Positions 34,393 through 40,794 of a stretch of 40,794 nucleotides of DNA are shown in pieces. The DNA comes from Prevotella sp. UBA2850 (GTDB lineage: Bacteria > Bacteroidota > Bacteroidia > Bacteroidales > Bacteroidaceae): positions 1 through 40,794 of the forward strand of contig DEFO01000024.1 in NCBI GenBank assembly GCA_002350805.1. Direction: 5' to 3'. Positions within the stretch are counted from its first letter, which is position 1. Each line of letters starts with the position of its first letter. The notes under the pieces are model-generated. The model searched no databases, was not told where the DNA came from, and worked only from the letters and a program-made list of their open reading frames with translations. The translations under genes were made by a program, and so were the position numbers.

Positions 34393-35661
34393 TTACTGCC
34401 AACCGAGGGTGCGGAGATAGAGAGTGCGAATCCATGCGCCCACTTTCTCCCAAGTGATTTGGTCGACCTCGCGTTTGCCCTCCTCCTGCAAGTAGTGGAA
34501 GAGAGAGTCGTTGTGACAGATGCTGTAGATGGCATCAGCCAGCGCATGAATGTCCCAGTAGTCAATCTTGATGCAGTTCGTAAGAATCTCTGCACAACCC
34601 GACTGTTTAGAGATAATCGAGGGGGTGCCGCACTGCATGGCCTCAAGAGGAGAAATACCGAATGGCTCACTGACCGATGGCATCACATAAACGTCGGAGT
34701 CTTTCAGGCACTCATACACCTGCTTACCGCGCATGAAGCCCGGGAAGTGGAAGCGGTCGGCAATGCCACGCTCTGCAGCCAGCTGAATCATTGCATTCAT
34801 CATGTCGCCAGAACCTGCCATGCAGAAACGCACGTTACGGGTGCGGTGGAGCACCATGTTAGCAGCCTCAACAAAATACTCGGGGCCTTTCTGCATGGTG
34901 ATACGACCTAAGAACGTAACCACCTTCTCCTTGTCGGTGTGGTCGGGACGTGGAATATCCTGCAGTTCCTGTGCCAACGGATAAACGGCATTGTGCACAG
35001 TAAAGCACTTACGCGGATCCTGATGATAGTGGTTGATAACTGTCTGACGAGTCAGTTCACTCACGCACATGATGCAGTCGGCATTGTCCATACCGTCTTT
35101 CTCGATAGAGTAAACCGTCGGGTTCACCTTTCCGCGCGAACGGTCGAAGTCGGTAGCATGAACGTGTATGCACAAGGGCTTGCCACTGACGTTCTTGGCA
35201 TGGATGCCGGCAGGATAGGTCAGCCAGTCGTGCGCATGAATAATGTCAAACTCCTCGGTGCGGGCAACCACGCCAGCGATGACCGAATAGTTGTTGATTT
35301 CCTCATGCAAGTTGCTGGGATAGCCACCGGCAAACTCCATAGCGCCCAGATCATTCACATGCATGTAGTTGAAATCGGCATAAATATGCTCACGCAGCTT
35401 GAAATAATAGTCGGGATCCATCACGTTACCCACGCGATTCTTCACATAGTCGTAGCTGACATTACGCCAGGCGATAGGCACGGCATTCATGGCCACGATG
35501 CGGCAGGCAGCCTGACTCTCATCGCCAAAAGGATGTGGCAGACAGAGCACAGTCTCGATGTCGCCCTGTGCCTTCAGTCCTTCAGAAATACCATAGTTGG
35601 CAGTTGCAAGTCCGCCAAACACATGAGGAGGATACTCCCATCCAAACATTAATACTTTCAT
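34393..35661 (-). CDS. GT4-type glycosyltransferase of the glycogen operon
   Basis: The 422-residue GT-B fold enzyme begins MKVLMFGWEYPPHVFGGLA, with the Gly-rich loop typical of GT4/GT5 enzymes. Its C-terminal Rossmann half carries FLGRITMQKGPEYFVEAA and the EX7E motif EPFGISPLE followed by MQCGTPSIISKQSG. There is no signal peptide or membrane helix. Its place between a GH133 debranching enzyme and a GH57 amylase suggests a glycogen (alpha-glucan) synthase-like role with a nucleotide-sugar donor. Family GT4 is broad, so a different acceptor is possible. Confidence 0.85.
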   Translation of the reverse strand: MKVLMFGWEYPPHVFGGLATANYGISEGLKAQGDIETVLCLPHPFGDESQAACRIVAMNAVPIAWRNVSYDYVKNRVGNVMDPDYYFKLREHIYADFNYMHVNDLGAMEFAGGYPSNLHEEINNYSVIAGVVARTEEFDIIHAHDWLTYPAGIHAKNVSGKPLCIHVHATDFDRSRGKVNPTVYSIEKDGMDNADCIMCVSELTRQTVINHYHQDPRKCFTVHNAVYPLAQELQDIPRPDHTDKEKVVTFLGRITMQKGPEYFVEAANMVLHRTRNVRFCMAGSGDMMNAMIQLAAERGIADRFHFPGFMRGKQVYECLKDSDVYVMPSVSEPFGISPLEAMQCGTPSIISKQSGCAEILTNCIKIDYWDIHALADAIYSICHNDSLFHYLQEEGKREVDQITWEKVGAWIRTLYLRTLGWQ

Positions 35662-35679
35662 ATAGCGTCTCCTCCTTAT

Positions 35680-37629
35680 TTAATCACGTTGATATGTATA
35701 ACTCTCAAGCATCTTCAGCGTGCGCAGAATCTCGGCCACATTCATGGCAAACGACATGGCGCCGCGGCCGTGGAACGGCGGGTTACCGTCGAAGAGCTCA
35801 GAAATAGTACCCAGGCAGTGATATGCCATCTCATCCTCATATCCCACCATCTGACGCTCAATGAAGCTCAGACGTGTGCGCTTATAGAGTTTCAGGCATG
35901 CCTCCATGTAGAATCCGCCGAGCCAAGGCCAGGCCGTTCCCTGATGGTAAGCATAGTCGCGCTGCGTTTGCGGTCCCACATACATAGGATTGTAGCCTCC
36001 GCTCTTTGGTGAGAGTGAGCGCAGTCCCTTCGGAGTAAGCAGTTCACGCGTACAGATGTCGACCACACCCTTCTTCTGGTCTTGCGACAGCGGAGAGTAG
36101 TCGAGCGCTACAGCAAAAATCATATTCGGACGGACGCTCCAATCCATCATCGGACCATCCACATAATCAAACAGATAACCGTAATCGTTCAGGAAAACCT
36201 TCACAAACGACTCCTTGGCCAGGGCAGCACGCTCTTCCAGTTCCTTGACACTCTTCTCGTCGTTTCTGGAAGCAGCCAGGGCGGCGCAGAACTTCAAGGC
36301 ATTATACCACAAGGCGTTAAACTCAACGATGAAACCTGTTCGCGGAACCACAGGACGTCCGTTGGCTGTGGAGTTCATCCAAGTAACGGCACGCTCGCGG
36401 CCCTCAGTGTGCAACAGTCCGTTGGCCTCCAGCGTCAGGTTCGGATGCTTACCGGCTACGATATACTTCATGATGTCGGTCACCAGCTTGCCATATTTAG
36501 CATAGCCTTTCTCACGGCCCACATGCTTGGCATACTGCTGAACCGCCCAGACAGCCCACAAGAGGACATCGGGCTGCTCCATCTCATAGATCTTAACGGT
36601 GAGCGGTTTCTCTTCCATAAACTCACGGATGCCTCGCTCAGCAGTCTTCATCACCAGCTCGAAGTAGTCGGTCTCGCCGATAGCCAGCGTCAGGCCAGGC
36701 AGTGCGATGAACGTATCGCGGGCACGACACTTGAACCAAGGATAGCCAGCCAGCAGATAACGGTCTTCACCCACTCGATTATGGAACTGATGGGCAGCAT
36801 TGACCAGACAATGGAAGAAATTGTCGCGCGGAGCACGGTCGGCAACCTCTTTCTCAAACAAAGCCTTCAGGCTGCGGGTCTTAATCTCAGATGTCGAGGC
36901 AGAGAACACGATGCTCTCGCCCTTCTTAATGGGCATCTCAAAATAACCAGGCACGTAGAGATCCTCATTAGAGGAATAGCCGCGCTCCTGCTCTTTGGGA
37001 TATTCCAGACCGCGATACCAATCGGGCACGAAATGGAACTCGTTCTTCTTCGAGAACTGCATATACAAATCGGGATAGCCGGCATACATGCAGGTCTTGA
37101 TACCGCCGTCCACCTCGTGATACTCACGACTGGCGACACCGTTCTCGTGTGTGAACTGGCGCACACTGCGGAATGCCAGGAAAGGGCGGAAGCGCAAGGT
37201 AGTGGCCGAGTGAGCGTCCTCCAGCGTGTAGCGAATCAGCAGACGGTCCTCGTAATGCTGGAACACCACCTCTTTTTTAAGGATGACACCACCCACACGG
37301 TAGAGGGTTGTGGGAACTTTGTCACAGTCAAACTCGCGAATGTACTTGTGACCTTTGGGGCTGAAGTTGTTGCCCTGATACTTGTGTAAACCCAGATTGA
37401 ACTCTGCACCATGCTGTATGACCGTCACGTCAAGGCTCGACAGCAGCACGTGGTTCTCGTCGTCCAGTTCTGGAACCGGCACCACGAGCAGTCCGTGATA
37501 CTTACGAGTGTTACAGTCAACGATGGTGCTGCAAGAATAGGCGCCTGAGCGGTTGGTGCGAAGCAACTCTCTAGGCAGCGAATCTTGCAGATTCGTCATC
37601 GGAGCTTTCTCGAATTTTAAATAACTCAT
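35680..37629 (-). CDS. Glycogen debranching enzyme (amylo-alpha-1,6-glucosidase, GH133)
   Basis: The 649-residue cytoplasmic enzyme hydrolyses alpha-1,6 branch points in glycogen. The N-terminal domain (1-270) has NRSGAYSCSTIVDCNTRKYH and YHGLLVVPVP, typical of GDE_N; the C-terminal (alpha/alpha)6 domain has YPWFKCRARDTFIALPGL, YGYLFDYVDGP and GTAWPWLGGFYMEACLKL. It is first in a leftward operon with GT4 (18 bp gap) and GH57 genes. This gene order suggests one alpha-glucan storage pathway. It is divergent from a Crp/Fnr regulator, 253 bp apart. Confidence 0.92.
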   Translation of the reverse strand: MSYLKFEKAPMTNLQDSLPRELLRTNRSGAYSCSTIVDCNTRKYHGLLVVPVPELDDENHVLLSSLDVTVIQHGAEFNLGLHKYQGNNFSPKGHKYIREFDCDKVPTTLYRVGGVILKKEVVFQHYEDRLLIRYTLEDAHSATTLRFRPFLAFRSVRQFTHENGVASREYHEVDGGIKTCMYAGYPDLYMQFSKKNEFHFVPDWYRGLEYPKEQERGYSSNEDLYVPGYFEMPIKKGESIVFSASTSEIKTRSLKALFEKEVADRAPRDNFFHCLVNAAHQFHNRVGEDRYLLAGYPWFKCRARDTFIALPGLTLAIGETDYFELVMKTAERGIREFMEEKPLTVKIYEMEQPDVLLWAVWAVQQYAKHVGREKGYAKYGKLVTDIMKYIVAGKHPNLTLEANGLLHTEGRERAVTWMNSTANGRPVVPRTGFIVEFNALWYNALKFCAALAASRNDEKSVKELEERAALAKESFVKVFLNDYGYLFDYVDGPMMDWSVRPNMIFAVALDYSPLSQDQKKGVVDICTRELLTPKGLRSLSPKSGGYNPMYVGPQTQRDYAYHQGTAWPWLGGFYMEACLKLYKRTRLSFIERQMVGYEDEMAYHCLGTISELFDGNPPFHGRGAMSFAMNVAEILRTLKMLESYTYQRD

Positions 37630-37722
37630 AGTTACTCTATTAAGGTTTTAGTTTGTATTTTTTGATTTCTCGTAGTCAAAACAAAGTACTGTGCTTTCAT
37701 CAGCATTACTTGAATTGCTGTG

Positions 37723-37730
37723 TAAAGTTA
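37723..37730 (-). promoter_or_regulatory. Possible -7 element of the glycogen operon
   Basis: TAACTTTA on the minus strand differs from TAnnTTTG only in the last base; it lies about 94 bases before the debranching enzyme start. A second near match (TACTTTG, one base short) lies at about 37682. Neither is convincing alone. Confidence 0.3.
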
Positions 37731-37807
37731 GTAATTTTTACTCGCCCTACAAAATAAATATCCCGTTTTTATCACTTTATGCGTTTTTTTTATATTATAA
37801 AACATAA

Positions 37808-37821
37808 AATTCGTCAGAATT
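37808..37821. promoter_or_regulatory. Candidate operator in the glycogen/crp divergent spacer
   Basis: AATTC-GTCA-GAATT is a 5-4-5 inverted repeat just upstream of the expected -33 region of the crp-like gene, suitable for a dimeric regulator. Short AT-rich palindromes arise by chance, so support is weak. Confidence 0.3.
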
Positions 37822-37846
37822 ATTCAATTATGTCGATAAAAAACCG

Positions 37847-37854
37847 TAATTTTG
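37847..37854 (+). promoter_or_regulatory. -7 element for the crp/fnr-like gene
   Basis: TAATTTTG followed by CA fits TAnnTTTG, 29 bases before the start codon. Confidence 0.6.
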
Positions 37855-37882
37855 CACTAAGGTAAGAAGGAGAACAAGATTA

Positions 37883-38584
37883 ATGACTATCAAAAAGAAT
37901 ATCAACATTGATGAGATTGCACACATGTTGTGCCAAATGTGGGGACCGCTTAGCGAAGAGCAGAGCGTCATCCTCAAATCGCATATCCGTGTGGCGCTCT
38001 TCAAGAAAAACGAGATTATATTCAGAGAGAACGAGACACCAGCCATGATGATGTGCCTCATCAACGGAAAGGTAAAGGTATATAAAGACGGTGTGGGGCA
38101 TCATCAGATTATCCGTGCCATTAAACCTGTTGAATTCTTTGGTTTTCGGGCTTATTTCGCGCACGATTCATATAGGACATCAGCTATGGCGCTTGAGCCA
38201 AGTACCATTGCCATGCTACCGCTGCATGTGGTGGAGCAACTGATGGCTGAAAACCCGCATATTGCCATCTATCTGATGCGTCAGTTGGCATCGCTCCTGG
38301 GCGACTCTGACAGACGGACCGTCAACCTGACACAAAAACACATCCGCGGCCGATTGGCCGAAGCGCTTATATTCTTGAAAGACAACTATGGACTGGAAGA
38401 GGACGGATACACCCTGAGTATCTATCTGAGCCGCGAGGATCTGGCCAGCCTCTCCAACATGACCACCAGCAATGCCATCCGCACGCTCTCGGCTTTTGCC
38501 GCCGAAAGACTCATTGCCATTGACGGTAGAAAAATCAAAATCATTCAAGAGGAAGAACTGAGAAAGATTTCCAGCATGGGATGA
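37883..38584 (+). CDS. Crp/Fnr-family transcriptional regulator
   Basis: The 233-residue product has an N-terminal cyclic-nucleotide-binding-like beta-roll (about 25-140, with KKNEIIFRENETPAMMMCLI and NGKVKVYKDG). A long dimer helix (about 140-170) follows, then a C-terminal winged helix-turn-helix (YLSREDLASLSNMTTSNAIR). There is no clustered N-terminal cysteine set as in Fnr, and the cAMP-binding arginine signature of Crp is not evident, so the ligand is unknown. It is divergent from the glycogen operon, which makes that operon a possible target. Confidence 0.88.
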   Translation: MTIKKNINIDEIAHMLCQMWGPLSEEQSVILKSHIRVALFKKNEIIFRENETPAMMMCLINGKVKVYKDGVGHHQIIRAIKPVEFFGFRAYFAHDSYRTSAMALEPSTIAMLPLHVVEQLMAENPHIAIYLMRQLASLLGDSDRRTVNLTQKHIRGRLAEALIFLKDNYGLEEDGYTLSIYLSREDLASLSNMTTSNAIRTLSAFAAERLIAIDGRKIKIIQEEELRKISSMG

Positions 38585-38754
38585 GGAGTTCGGCAAGTTG
38601 ACAACCTGGGAGTATAGGAGTTTGGGAATGTAGGAGTTTGGGAGTTTGGACAATTGCCTTTCTTAAAGTGTAGACAAAAGCCAAGGGTAATCATACTTGT
38701 CACTTCTCACTTGTCACTTCTCACTTAGAAAAGCCTCTCTGTTCGAAAGTCCCA
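38585..38754. repeat. Short imperfect repeats after the crp-like gene
   Basis: GGAGTTTGGGA-type units of about 16 bp occupy 38609-38650, and CTTGTCACTTCTCAC occurs twice in tandem around 38695-38726. No gene is recognised in this convergent spacer and no clear terminator was found. Confidence 0.6.
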
Positions 38755-39684
38755 TCAACTAGGTATCATGAACTGGAGCACCTCCTGCTCGACCGTTATC
38801 TTGAAGGGACCTTCGGGAGTTCCCATCAGACGGCCATCACAACTCACCAGGGCATGACGCGCCTCCTCAACCGATACTTCTGATGTGCGATAAGGATGCA
38901 CACGCTTGTGATTTAAGAACTTGCCAGTCAGAAGCAAATATATACCCCCCAACAACTGAAAGACTTTTGGATGGTAAACCACCGAGACATCCAACAATCC
39001 ATTATAAGGCACCGCATTAGGTGTCTGACCATAACCCGAACCACTGCCGATACATACCGTCATCACCTTACGGTCGATCATCTCGCTGTTGATGCGCATC
39101 TTAACTTTATACTCCATGCGCTGGAATAGCAATAACAATGAGGAAAGCACAAACGACAGTGTCTGCGAGCCCAAGATGCGGCGGGTGCGGCGACGCAGGT
39201 TCATGATCGAGGCCGTCAGACCTATATTCACACAATTCAGGAAATAACGGCGACAACGCTCACCTTTCTTATTCATGTAGCGAATGCAGCCAAGGTCAAC
39301 CTTGCGGATTCGGCGCTGACTCAGCCATTCCACCGTCTGCTCCACCTCACTCTCACGGAAACCCCAATAACGGGCAAAATCGTTGATCAAACCGTTGGGA
39401 ATTACCCCCAGCGCAATACTCTCTCGAACAGACGGTTCTGCCTCCATCAGACAGTTCACGGCATCGTTCAGCGCAGAGTCTCCACCCACCAGCACGATGG
39501 TCTTGTAGCCATTATTGATGAGCATGCGCATCAGGCGCTCAACGCTACCCGTGCTTTCGCTTTGCACAAAATCGTAGATGATGCCCTTTTCCTTCAGGCA
39601 CTTCTCAATTCTCTTCCAGCGTTTTTCCTTGCCATGCTTGGGGCAGTACAAAACACCCCAGCGGGATTCCTGTTCTGAATTCAT
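38755..39684 (-). CDS. Diacylglycerol/lipid kinase-like protein (DAGK_cat)
   Basis: The 309-residue protein resembles YegS/DgkB/BmrU kinases, which phosphorylate lipids such as diacylglycerol. The nucleotide-binding loop reads VLVGGDSALNDAV (residues 64-76), where the usual motif is GGDGT; Gly and Thr are replaced by Ser70 and Ala71. The second motif is GVIPNGLINDFARYWG (93-108), matching the GT-NDFAR region with Leu-Ile instead of Gly-Thr. The C-terminal beta-domain (VMTVCIGSGSGYG, then LLDVSVVY) is present. The start (MNSEQESRW) is 10 bp after the miaA stop, so both are probably co-transcribed. Confidence 0.82.
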   Translation of the reverse strand: MNSEQESRWGVLYCPKHGKEKRWKRIEKCLKEKGIIYDFVQSESTGSVERLMRMLINNGYKTIVLVGGDSALNDAVNCLMEAEPSVRESIALGVIPNGLINDFARYWGFRESEVEQTVEWLSQRRIRKVDLGCIRYMNKKGERCRRYFLNCVNIGLTASIMNLRRRTRRILGSQTLSFVLSSLLLLFQRMEYKVKMRINSEMIDRKVMTVCIGSGSGYGQTPNAVPYNGLLDVSVVYHPKVFQLLGGIYLLLTGKFLNHKRVHPYRTSEVSVEEARHALVSCDGRLMGTPEGPFKITVEQEVLQFMIPS

Positions 39685-39694
39685 GTTTATTGCG

Positions 39695-40660
39695 TTAGGT
39701 GTTAGTATTTAGTGATGGTGCTTCAAAAGTTGAATTGTCGGAGTAAAGTGCCAGGATGCGGTCCACCTTCTCGTCCATAGGCAGCATGGCATCGAGCCAA
39801 TGAATCTTAAATCCCCTGCGCTCCATCCCGCGGAACCAGGTCATCTGTCTTTTGGCAAACTGATGAATGGCTATCTCCAGTTGTCTGAACATTTCGTCGT
39901 AAGAGAGTTTCCCTACTGCATACTCTGTCAGGTACTTATACTCCAAACCATAATAGAGCAAGTCCTCGGCAGGGATGCCGCTATCGAGCAGTCCGCGAAC
40001 CTCGTCGATCATCCCTTCTTCCAATCTCGCTTTCAGGCGTCTGGTAATCTTCTCGCGGCGCAGTTCGCGGTCTATACTCACACCGACAATCAGCGAGTCA
40101 ACCGCTGGCAGTTCGCGTTGAGGCATGGGGTGCTGCAGGTTGTAGGTCTCAATCTCAATGGCGCGGATAGCACGCTGGCAAGAGTCCACGTCGGTGGTAT
40201 TGTGCATCACAGAGCCATTCCGGGCCTTCAGTTCTTCAAGCATGCGGGTCAGTTCCTCCAGGCTTATCCCTTCCAACTTGTTGCGCAATTCCTGATTCTG
40301 TGGGACGGGCGACAAATGATAACCTTTCAGCACAGCCTCGATGTAAAGACCTGTACCGCCACAGAGTATGGGCTGCACTCCCCTATCCTGAATGTCTTGA
40401 TAGGCATCGATGAAATCCTGCTGATACTGAAACAAATTGTACTTCGTGCCAGGCTCGCAGATGTCAATCAGATGATAGGGTATCTGCTTTCCATCAACCA
40501 CATAGTCGGCCAGATCCTTGCCAGTGCCGATATCCATACGACGATACACCTGCCGCGAGTCGGCAGAGATAATCTCGCCGTTCATGCGGAAGGCCAAATG
40601 AGCGGCCAGAGGAGTTTTCCCGCTGGCGGTAGGGCCGAGTATGGTAATCATCCGTTTCAT
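39695..40660 (-). CDS. miaA: tRNA dimethylallyltransferase MiaA
   Basis: MiaA adds a dimethylallyl group to N6 of A37 in tRNAs reading codons that start with U, aiding decoding. The 321-residue protein has the P-loop GPTASGKT (residues 9-16), ADSRQVYRRMDIGTGK with the catalytic Asp, GGTGLYIEAVLKG and the RxxxI region DSCQRAIRAIEI. LLYYGLEYKYL and FAKRQMTWFRGM near the end contact tRNA. The start is MKRMITILGPTAS. It has its own -7 element and lies directly after the gap terminator. Confidence 0.95.
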   Translation of the reverse strand: MKRMITILGPTASGKTPLAAHLAFRMNGEIISADSRQVYRRMDIGTGKDLADYVVDGKQIPYHLIDICEPGTKYNLFQYQQDFIDAYQDIQDRGVQPILCGGTGLYIEAVLKGYHLSPVPQNQELRNKLEGISLEELTRMLEELKARNGSVMHNTTDVDSCQRAIRAIEIETYNLQHPMPQRELPAVDSLIVGVSIDRELRREKITRRLKARLEEGMIDEVRGLLDSGIPAEDLLYYGLEYKYLTEYAVGKLSYDEMFRQLEIAIHQFAKRQMTWFRGMERRGFKIHWLDAMLPMDEKVDRILALYSDNSTFEAPSLNTNT

Positions 40661-40668
40661 TCTGCGGA

Positions 40669-40676
40669 CAAAAATA
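40669..40676 (-). promoter_or_regulatory. -7 element for miaA
   Basis: TATTTTTG on the minus strand fits TAnnTTTG. It lies 9 bases before the miaA start, so the leader is very short or nearly absent. Confidence 0.55.
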
Positions 40677-40677
40677 C

Positions 40678-40710
40678 ATAAAAAAAGCCGTCCGACAAAA
40701 TCGGGCGGCT
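40678..40710 (-). terminator. Terminator after the gap gene
   Basis: On the minus strand AGCCGCCCGA pairs with TCGGACGGCT across TTTTG, with one mismatch, followed by a T run. Confidence 0.88.
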
Positions 40711-40734
40711 ATTATTTTGCTAAAAAGCTATTTC

Positions 40735-40794
40735 TTATTTCAGCTCAGCGAGGTACTTAATGGTGCGAACCATCTGAGAAGTGTAAGAGTTCTC
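40735..40794 (-). CDS. C-terminus of probable glyceraldehyde-3-phosphate dehydrogenase (partial)
   Basis: The last 19 codons plus stop of a leftward gene enter from the right edge, reading ENSYTSQMVRTIKYLAELK. This resembles the GAPDH C-terminus that follows the WYDNE motif (Asn-Glu, aromatic Tyr, then an amphipathic helix). With only 19 residues the assignment is tentative. The terminator is 25 bases downstream. Confidence 0.6.
   Translation of the reverse strand, partial: ENSYTSQMVRTIKYLAELK

Noticed and set aside
36082..37389. 435-codon plus-strand frame opposite the debranching enzyme
   Set aside because: Antisense shadow of a gene with clear GH133 features.

Overview
The window looks like a chromosomal segment of a Prevotella/Segatella-type member of the Bacteroidales. 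The evidence is a SusC/SusD pair, repeated Bacteroidota -7 elements of the form TAnnTTTG ahead of gene starts, a minimal TatA/TatC translocase, GH57/GT4/GH133 glycogen genes, and abundant short intergenic tandem repeats. Gene calls rest on reading the translated sequence and motifs; no database search was run.

Left part (1-9205). A repeat-rich spacer carries a possible small transcript or 47-codon ORF. A leftward SpoU/TrmH-type RNA methyltransferase and a rightward mutY follow. Next is a compact operon from a promoter at 2901 to a terminator at 7043: tatA, tatC, a membrane polyferredoxin that looks like a NapH/NapG-type fusion, and an aldo/keto reductase with a twin-arginine lipoprotein signal and two C-terminal 4Fe-4S motifs. 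The translocase is therefore encoded with an apparent substrate and a likely electron supplier. HU, a 29-residue very basic protein and RNase G form the next unit, closed by a strong terminator.

Middle (9205-13390). A leftward group of fabD, a cytoplasmic GH13 amylase and an AlaX-like free-standing editing protein. Upstream of fabD lie four diverged copies of a roughly 75-bp repeat, three carrying a leftward -7 element. A GuaD-type guanine deaminase reads rightward.

Pectin utilisation region (13390-32960). A multidomain pectin methylesterase (CE8), SusC, SusD and a third lipoprotein with DUF4957/DUF5123-like features; then a leftward small TPR-like exported protein and a long repeat-filled spacer; then an operon of two tandem PL1 pectate lyases and a GH3 beta-xylosidase-like enzyme with a PA14 insert. 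Together these would de-esterify and cleave homogalacturonan at the cell surface, import the oligosaccharides, and trim side chains in the periplasm. No HTCS, SusR or ECF regulator lies inside the window, but a perfect 14-bp palindrome and spaced direct repeats precede the esterase promoter.

Right part (32960-40794). A leftward glycogen operon (GH133 debranching enzyme, GT4 transferase, GH57 amylase) diverges from a Crp/Fnr regulator. Then come leftward miaA and a diacylglycerol-kinase-like gene, and the last 19 codons of a probable GAPDH gene with its terminator.

The most distinctive non-coding signal is short tandem repeats of 21-28 bp. One 21-bp family occurs in three spacers around the pectin genes, in both orientations. 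Two other arrays, after tatC and the AlaX-like gene, begin inside the 3' end of the gene itself.
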